Positions 59,341 through 64,000 of a stretch of DNA of 64,000 nucleotides are shown here, piece after piece. The stretch's first letter is position 1; each line of letters starts with the position of its first letter. A program made the position numbers and the translations under genes. Source of the stretch: Elymus sibiricus (Eukaryota; Streptophyta; Magnoliopsida; Poales; Poaceae); NCBI GenBank assembly GCA_039707655.1, contig CM077664.1:24106781-24170780 (forward strand), given 5' to 3'. The notes below the pieces were generated by a model. It saw only the letters and a program-made list of their open reading frames with translations, was not told the origin of the DNA and made no database searches.

Positions 59341-59350
59341 ATATATATAT
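59341..59350 (+). promoter_or_regulatory. TATA box of GST2
   Basis: ATATATATAT after CTTGCATACC, about 90 bp upstream of the ATG at 59,438, in the same position relative to the gene as in GST1. The leader contains AAGCAAGCAAAACACAGTA, as does GST1. Confidence 0.5.
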
Positions 59351-59437
59351 CACTCCTTGCTCTGCCAAGCAAGCAAGCAAAACACAGTAGTTAACACTGA
59401 AGTTCAAGTCATATCCATAGATATCACGCAGGGAGAA

Positions 59438-60220
59438 ATGGCCGAAGAAGACGAGCTGAAGCTGTTGGGTACGTGGGCGAGCCCCTGGGCTTCCAGGGTG
59501 AAACTCGCGCTCCACCTCAAAGGCTTGAGCTATGAGAACGTCGAGCAGGACCTTGACAACAAGAGCGACCTCCTCCTCACGTCCAACCCGGTGCACAAGA
59601 AGGTGCCCGTGCTGATCCACAACGGCAAGCCAATCTGTGAGTCGGTTGTCATTCTGGAGTACATCGATGAGGCCTACGGCACTACAGGCCCCTCCCTCCT
59701 GCCCACTGACCCCTACGAACGTGCCATTGCTCGGTTCTAGGTAGACTACATTGACCAGAAGGTTTACTCTTATAGTGTTTTGTGTTGTTGATTTCACATT
59801 TATGTATGTGGTGAGCTGATTAACGTTGCTATTTGGTGCATGCAGCTAGTCATCCCGTGGAAAGTGGCGTTCACGGCCAATGGAGAGGAGGAGAAGACCG
59901 AGGGGATAAAGCAGATGTTGGCGGGGGCGCAGACGCTGGAGGGGGCTCTCAAGGAATGCTCCAAGGGGAAGCCCTTCTTTGGTGGTGATAGTGTTGGATA
60001 CGTGGATATCGCACTAGGTGGTCTGTTGGCGTTTCTACAGGGAACTGAAGAGCTATGTGGTACCAAGCTCTTTGACATCGCCAACACCCCACTTCTGATG
60101 GCGTGGGTGGAGCGCTTCGTCGTGCTGGATGCTGCCATGGTGGCGCTGCCGGACGTCGACAAGTTGGTTGAGTTCGCAAAGATTAGGCGGGCCCAAATTG
60201 CTGCTTCTATCAAGAACTGA
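59438..60220 (+). pseudogene. GST2: tau-class glutathione S-transferase with one nonsense codon
   Basis: Exon 1 59,438-59,761 and exon 2 59,846-60,220, with an 84 bp intron (AAG/GTTTACT ... GCATGCAG), giving 232 residues if the stop were absent. It starts [17 protein letters not shown] and keeps the Ser active-site region, [13 protein letters not shown] and [12 protein letters not shown]. Codon 101, Trp in GST1 (RFWVDY), is TAG (59,738-59,740), a single G to A change. No other frame lesion was found. The product would end at about 100 residues, before the C-terminal helical domain. It may be a fresh pseudogene or an allele-specific null. Confidence 0.93.
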
Positions 60221-61086
60221 ACTAAGCGGTCACCCAATTGGTTCAGATCGGAGAATAATAATTATAGTTATGTTTGTTGTAGTATACGTGTTGTATAGCT
60301 ATGCATTATCTCTCATTGGTGTCTCTCGCACATCTCATGTATGCAGTACTGTACCGAATAAGAAAGATGGAATGATCTTTGGTTACAATATCTTCTTTCT
60401 TTTCAAGATTTTTTTATTTTCACGGAGATCGAGGAGTCTGGACCAAGAGCACGTCCTTCTTTGTTGGATGGAGATGAGTATGAGTGCCCCAACTTTTACA
60501 AGTCACAAAGGATCTGGCAGTTCAGAACTTGAGATTCACAAGAAACATCTTATATATAACTGCTTTGTGGCGACTGACAAGACCTCGACATAAGGTGCTA
60601 AAGCACAAGAAACATTTTATATATAACATTCTTCTGGTTTAATTCCTGCACGCACATGTGGATAACACCCTCTGTTCCTAAATATAAGATTTTTTGGCAG
60701 TTCAATTTAAACTGTCAAAACGTCTTATATTTAGAAACAGAGGTAGTAATTTCCAGCATTTTCTCTCCTCTTAAGAATTGATTGAAACATAAGAAAACTT
60801 GCATTGTGCTAGAATTATACTTGTTAAAGAAAGGGTGCACCCTGACATGTGTACCAAGAATTAGTTGTCCATGAATTTCTACAAGGGAGGCTTGGTTTTT
60901 ACTTTGATTCGAATCGACTTGGGTGCTTATATTTCTTTGGCGTAAATATTGTCAAACATTTTGCATTTAACTCCAACCGTACATTTGGCTGGTTTAGTTT
61001 CAAATATCATATTGGTAAAGCACAGAACGACAATCCCTCGTAGAGAAACGCCACTCAAAATTAACATCTACTGAATACTGATCATA
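60221..61086 (+). other. GST2 3' flank and spacer
   Basis: 60,440-60,570 is related, in reverse orientation, to the duplicated sequences at 23,450-24,170. A Stowaway MITE lies at about 60,666-60,746. No gene otherwise. Confidence 0.5.
60666..60746. mobile_element. Stowaway-like MITE
   Basis: CCCTCTGTTCCTAAATATAAG at the left is mirrored by CTTATATTTAGAAACAGAGG at the right. The central parts (TTGGCAGTT, AACTGTCAAAA) are also complementary. The terminal bases have mutated, so exact ends are approximate. Confidence 0.85.
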
Positions 61087-61340
61087 CACTACTGCAGGAA
61101 TGCCTAGCAGTGGCGGGCGCAAAAAGCCCAGTAGTGGCGGGCAAGGCTCTCAAGGGCGCCCGTCACTGACCTCCTGCCACTGCTAACACGGTATCAGTGG
61201 CGGGCGCCCGCTCGTCAGTGGTACATAGCTAGCAGTGGCGAGCATGCCCTAGGGCCCGCCACTAGTTATGACCACTAACGGCGCTGACGGCGCACACTCT
61301 CGGTGGCGAGCTCTTCTCGATGCCCGCCACTGCTAATAAT
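61087..61340. repeat. CACTA terminal and subterminal repeats
   Basis: Direct and inverted copies of AGTGGCGGGC in a GC-rich stretch behind the CACTA terminus; such repeats are known binding sites for the element's own DNA-binding protein. Confidence 0.75.
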
Positions 61341-61646
61341 TTAAGGAATTGAAACAAATACACAAACTATACTACGAATATGTGACATCAGAGTACAGGT
61401 CATGTAATAAAAGGTGTTCATATATACATACACATCATATAAGAATTATAATATATTCATACATCATGATTGATTTACAATTTTGCATAGCCTGGGGCGA
61501 GGAGTGCACACAAAGATAATTAATGTTCAAATCGAATAAGAAAGAAAACCATGACACATGATAAGTTAAACAACAGTAGATAATTGTTATCATCCAAGGT
61601 AAATAACTCGTCATCATTCTAGCACATGACAAGTACTAGCTATGAC

Positions 61647-62870
61647 CTACTCCTCTCTCTTAGGTAAAATTGTATAAAACAGGTAAATCCCTCCATCTCC
61701 GCAATGGAGAATAGAGATCCACCTGTCTCCAATACGTGGCCTGCGCACATCCATGTTGTCTCCAATTGGTTGTATGCGCGCGTTCATTATTTTGGCCCAT
61801 TCTTTGATGTTGATGCGTACATCTGTTGAAGAAATCGAGTATGCACTAGAGAAAGACACCGGCGGACTTGGCGGTAAGCTAACAATATGCATGTTACCTT
61901 CCATAAACATCAGGTCAGGCAGAACATCCCGCGGGAGCTTCTGTTGAAGAAAATAATAGTAATATAGTTAGCAATGTAGTTTTGCTTAAGAAGAATGTAT
62001 GCGAAAGATAGACTAGTGAGACAATAGTACAAAATCTTACCATGCTATGCGCACGGATGTTACCATGGTTCAACACGTGGACTAGAGGCACGTATCCAGT
62101 ATAATTGTTGCCAATTTGATAATTGATCTTAAAAGTCTCAACATCATTAATAAATGAGACAAGAGATTTTTTCTCCTCACAAGTTAGCTCTGAGCCGTAA
62201 TTGTAGTACGTCTTGTCTACTGCCTTCCTTGTATTTCTTGGAGCAAAGAAATAAGCTGTTAATGAAAAATAAACAACTTTAGTATGGATGAATACCAACC
62301 ATTTTTAAGTAAACAATATAAATTACTTTTTTTTGACAAATTAGTTTGATAAACTCACATAGAGGTAGAACTGGAATCATGTCCACATCCAGCCAAATTT
62401 CGATATTATCTTCAGGATCATCTTCACCACCAATATCGAAGGTTATTTTCATATCCTCCTCAAATCCGTAGGCCTTGCATAGTGCTCTCCAATTTGAACA
62501 ACCAAAATGGGATTCATTTACTCCATTGTAGAGCTTAACCTCAAAAGTGAAACCATGTTTCGTCTTGAGGTAAGCTTTCTTCGTCTCCGTACGCTCCCTA
62601 TCTTCGAAACCGAGTTTGTCTAAGACATAAGGTCTTGCGTAGCAGGGGATGCACTAGTCGAATTGCAAAAAACGAAAATAACACATTAAAACAAAAACCA
62701 CAAGTCATATGCTTAATTAAATACTTGCTGTCGTTACATGCCGTCTCGTATTCGAAGCACTCCTTCAGCGTGAGGGTGAAGCGCCTACCGTTTTCCAGGT
62801 GAGGTCTATCGCACATACCCCCGTCGTCGGAGCAGTAATCACACTCGGGGATCCCATCGTCGTCTGACAT
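61647..62870 (-). CDS. B3-like protein carried in the CACTA element
   Basis: There are four exons: 62,870-62,742; 62,653-62,359; 62,255-62,041; 61,940-61,647. They sum to 933 nt, 310 residues, no stops. Intron 1 has a GC donor (ACG/GCATGT); the others are GT-AG. Residues 1-43 have a Cys-rich motif CDYCSDDGGMCDRPH that could bind zinc. Residues 60-130 resemble a plant B3 DNA-binding domain (FTFEVKLYNGVN, GCSNWRALCKAYGFEED, MKITFDI). A second B3-like end follows near the C-terminus (RIGDRWISILHCGDGG). I recall similar proteins from Triticeae transposons but cannot check. Either a captured host gene or an accessory transposition protein that binds the subterminal repeats; the latter is inference. 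Confidence 0.7.
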
Positions 62871-63234
62871 TTCCCGTGGAAGGCACGTCGGAGCAGTAGT
62901 TACGATTGCAAGTACGTCAAAATTTGCAGACAACCGAAAGCTTGAAGCATTCACAAGGTTTGCAAAATGCATACTTTATGTGGCTAATATGTATTGCAAT
63001 ATATGTAAATTAACCTAGTGCTTGTCAGGATACATTTACGTATATTTTTGTCAAGTATCCAGTTTAAATATTGTACTTTATACCATAAGTCATGCCGAAA
63101 TTTCGGCATAACCTTCACTAAAAAGAGGACATATCGAGCGCCTGAAATTTGCCAGGACGGAAATGAATCAACATTCCGGCAAAACATAGGCCACTCGGAG
63201 GTGTTCCCTGCAAAATGATACTTCATTTCATCCA

Positions 63235-63448
63235 CTAGCGGAGCTAGGCAATATCTTTTTTATGGGAGGGAGGGGGGCAAACATAAATATGGATGTTTGG
63301 GGGGCCAAAAGACTCTACTTTTCGTAATCTTTCTCCCCCAAAAAAATTTCCTTCACATATTATACCAAAGCTTTTTTTTGTGGCAAACATATTATACCAA
63401 AGCTGGGGGGCCATGGCACCTGCAGCTTACAACATAGCTCCGCCACTG
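63235..63448. mobile_element. hAT-like MITE (214 bp)
   Basis: Ends CTAGCGGAGCTAGG and ATAGCTCCGCCACTG are inverted; the 10 bp direct repeat ATTTCATCCA (63,225-63,234 and 63,449-63,458) flanks it, compatible with an 8 bp hAT duplication. The interior has G-runs and no ORF. Confidence 0.75.
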
Positions 63449-63458
63449 ATTTCATCCA

Positions 63459-64000
63459 TCGCTATTATTTATCTATGTAAAAACAAAATAAACTACACAA
63501 AACCTAACAAAAATTGGATCTATCCATTTTTGTAGCATTTTCATCCATCTAATAAAAAGCTAAACCTAGCTTTGAAAATGAATCAACGCTTCGCCAAAAT
63601 TTTAGCACTTATAGCATGTATACCTATAATTAACTGAAGGCATCTACTGCAGCATATTATTGAACTCGGTATGAACAGAAATAATGTAAAGAATAATAGA
63701 ATATGTATATGCGAGACTATATAATTGACCTCTAATATAAACAATTTGGGTTTCCTCGTTGATGGTTACGTATGTGGCTGCTGCAACTATAATTGTTTTG
63801 ATGTGTGCCTTCAAAACTATAGAACTAGAAACTACAACTATAATTGAACTCTAGTATGAATAAATTGAACTCATTAACGATTATGAACACACAATAATAG
63901 AAATATATACCCTAACCCTAACCCTAGTCGAACGTCCGTGTGCGTGTGCGTGGCTGCTGCCGCGGCTGTCCATGTGCGTGGCGACCACGGCCGCGGGTGG
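63459..64000. other. CACTA interior to right edge
   Basis: No ORF identified. Three telomere-type CCCTAA units (about 63,910-63,927) precede a GC-rich edge, a combination often seen as a telo-box in plant 5' leaders. A gene might begin beyond 64,000. Confidence 0.35.

Larger units (their letters stand above)
61087..64000. mobile_element. CACTA transposon, one end and part of the interior
   Basis: The element starts CACTACTGCAGGAATGCC at 61,087. Over the next 250 bp the motif AGTGGCGGGC or its inverse occurs about eight times (61,107-61,335), the subterminal repeat pattern of CACTA elements. The far end and transposase are not in the window, so the right limit is unknown. A B3-like gene lies inside (61,647-62,870) and a hAT-like MITE inserted at 63,235. 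Confidence 0.75.

Noticed and set aside
47327..60220. Single inverted duplication covering NLR, GST and CDS1 together
   Set aside because: Gene order on the right (NLR, kinase, CDS1 fragment, GST) is not the mirror of the left (NLR, GST, CDS1), so only the CDS1-GST block is supported as one inverted duplication.
63905..63930. Interstitial telomere array
   Set aside because: Only about three CCCTAA units; more likely a telo-box like those in plant 5' leaders.
1..64000. CRISPR arrays, operons, tRNA or rRNA genes
   Set aside because: The window is plant nuclear DNA. No regularly spaced repeats of CRISPR type and no tRNA cloverleaf were recognised apart from the tRNA-derived head of the SINE.

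Overview
The window is plant nuclear DNA from a Triticeae grass (wheat, Aegilops, barley or rye group). The evidence is long nested Copia retrotransposons with a tRNA-iMet primer site, several Stowaway MITEs (CTCCCTCCGT ends, TA target duplications), an Au-type SINE, a CACTA element with AGTGGCGGGC subterminal repeats, and intron-containing plant genes. Species and chromosome cannot be told from the sequence. The genes were read by hand. Exon chains of CDS1, SR45, GST1 and the B3-like gene all close in frame with no stop.

Layout. (1) 1-21,573: retrotransposon A, plus strand. Its 5' part lies outside the window. It has a gag-like ORF, no visible pol, and a large ORF after the pol position (aORF). 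Element B (3,432-17,918), a complete 14.5 kb Copia element of the SIRE/Maximus type, sits inside that aORF with target duplication AAGAA. B has gag, protease, integrase, RT, RNase H and its own aORF, all broken. The 3' LTR of A ends inside an NLR resistance-type gene (NLR1, minus strand, 21,574-22,448) and cuts it in its NB-ARC domain. (2) 22.4-32.6 kb, all minus strand: the NLR1 stub, an intact tau-class glutathione S-transferase (GST1, two exons), and an intact 11-exon CDP-diacylglycerol synthase gene (CDS1). (3) 32.6-41.2 kb: repeat-rich spacer with an Au SINE, a decayed Stowaway and a complete 5.2 kb Tork/Tnt1-like Copia element C (TSD CAAAA). (4) 41.6-45.0 kb: intact 11-exon SR45 splicing-factor gene, plus strand. 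(5) 45-61 kb: a tandem-repeat block, a second NLR (NLR2, plus strand, broken by a 564 bp transposon and several point lesions), a G-type lectin receptor kinase with one in-frame TAG (minus strand), copies of the last two CDS1 exons, and GST2 with a single nonsense codon. (6) 61,087-end: one end of a CACTA transposon carrying an intact four-exon B3-like gene.

How the parts relate. CDS1 3' end plus GST occurs twice, in opposite orientation about 33 kb apart. The left copy is intact and the right copy is decayed, so this is a local inverted duplication. NLR1 and NLR2 are close paralogues, both disabled by transposons at nearby sites in NB-ARC. Three plausible host genes remain intact: CDS1 (phospholipid synthesis), GST1 (detoxification) and SR45 (splicing). 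Both elements A and B show a gene-like promoter, 5' UTR and intron in front of the aORF, and A carries dense arrays of the palindrome TCGGTNNNACCGA. These are the most unusual signals in the window.
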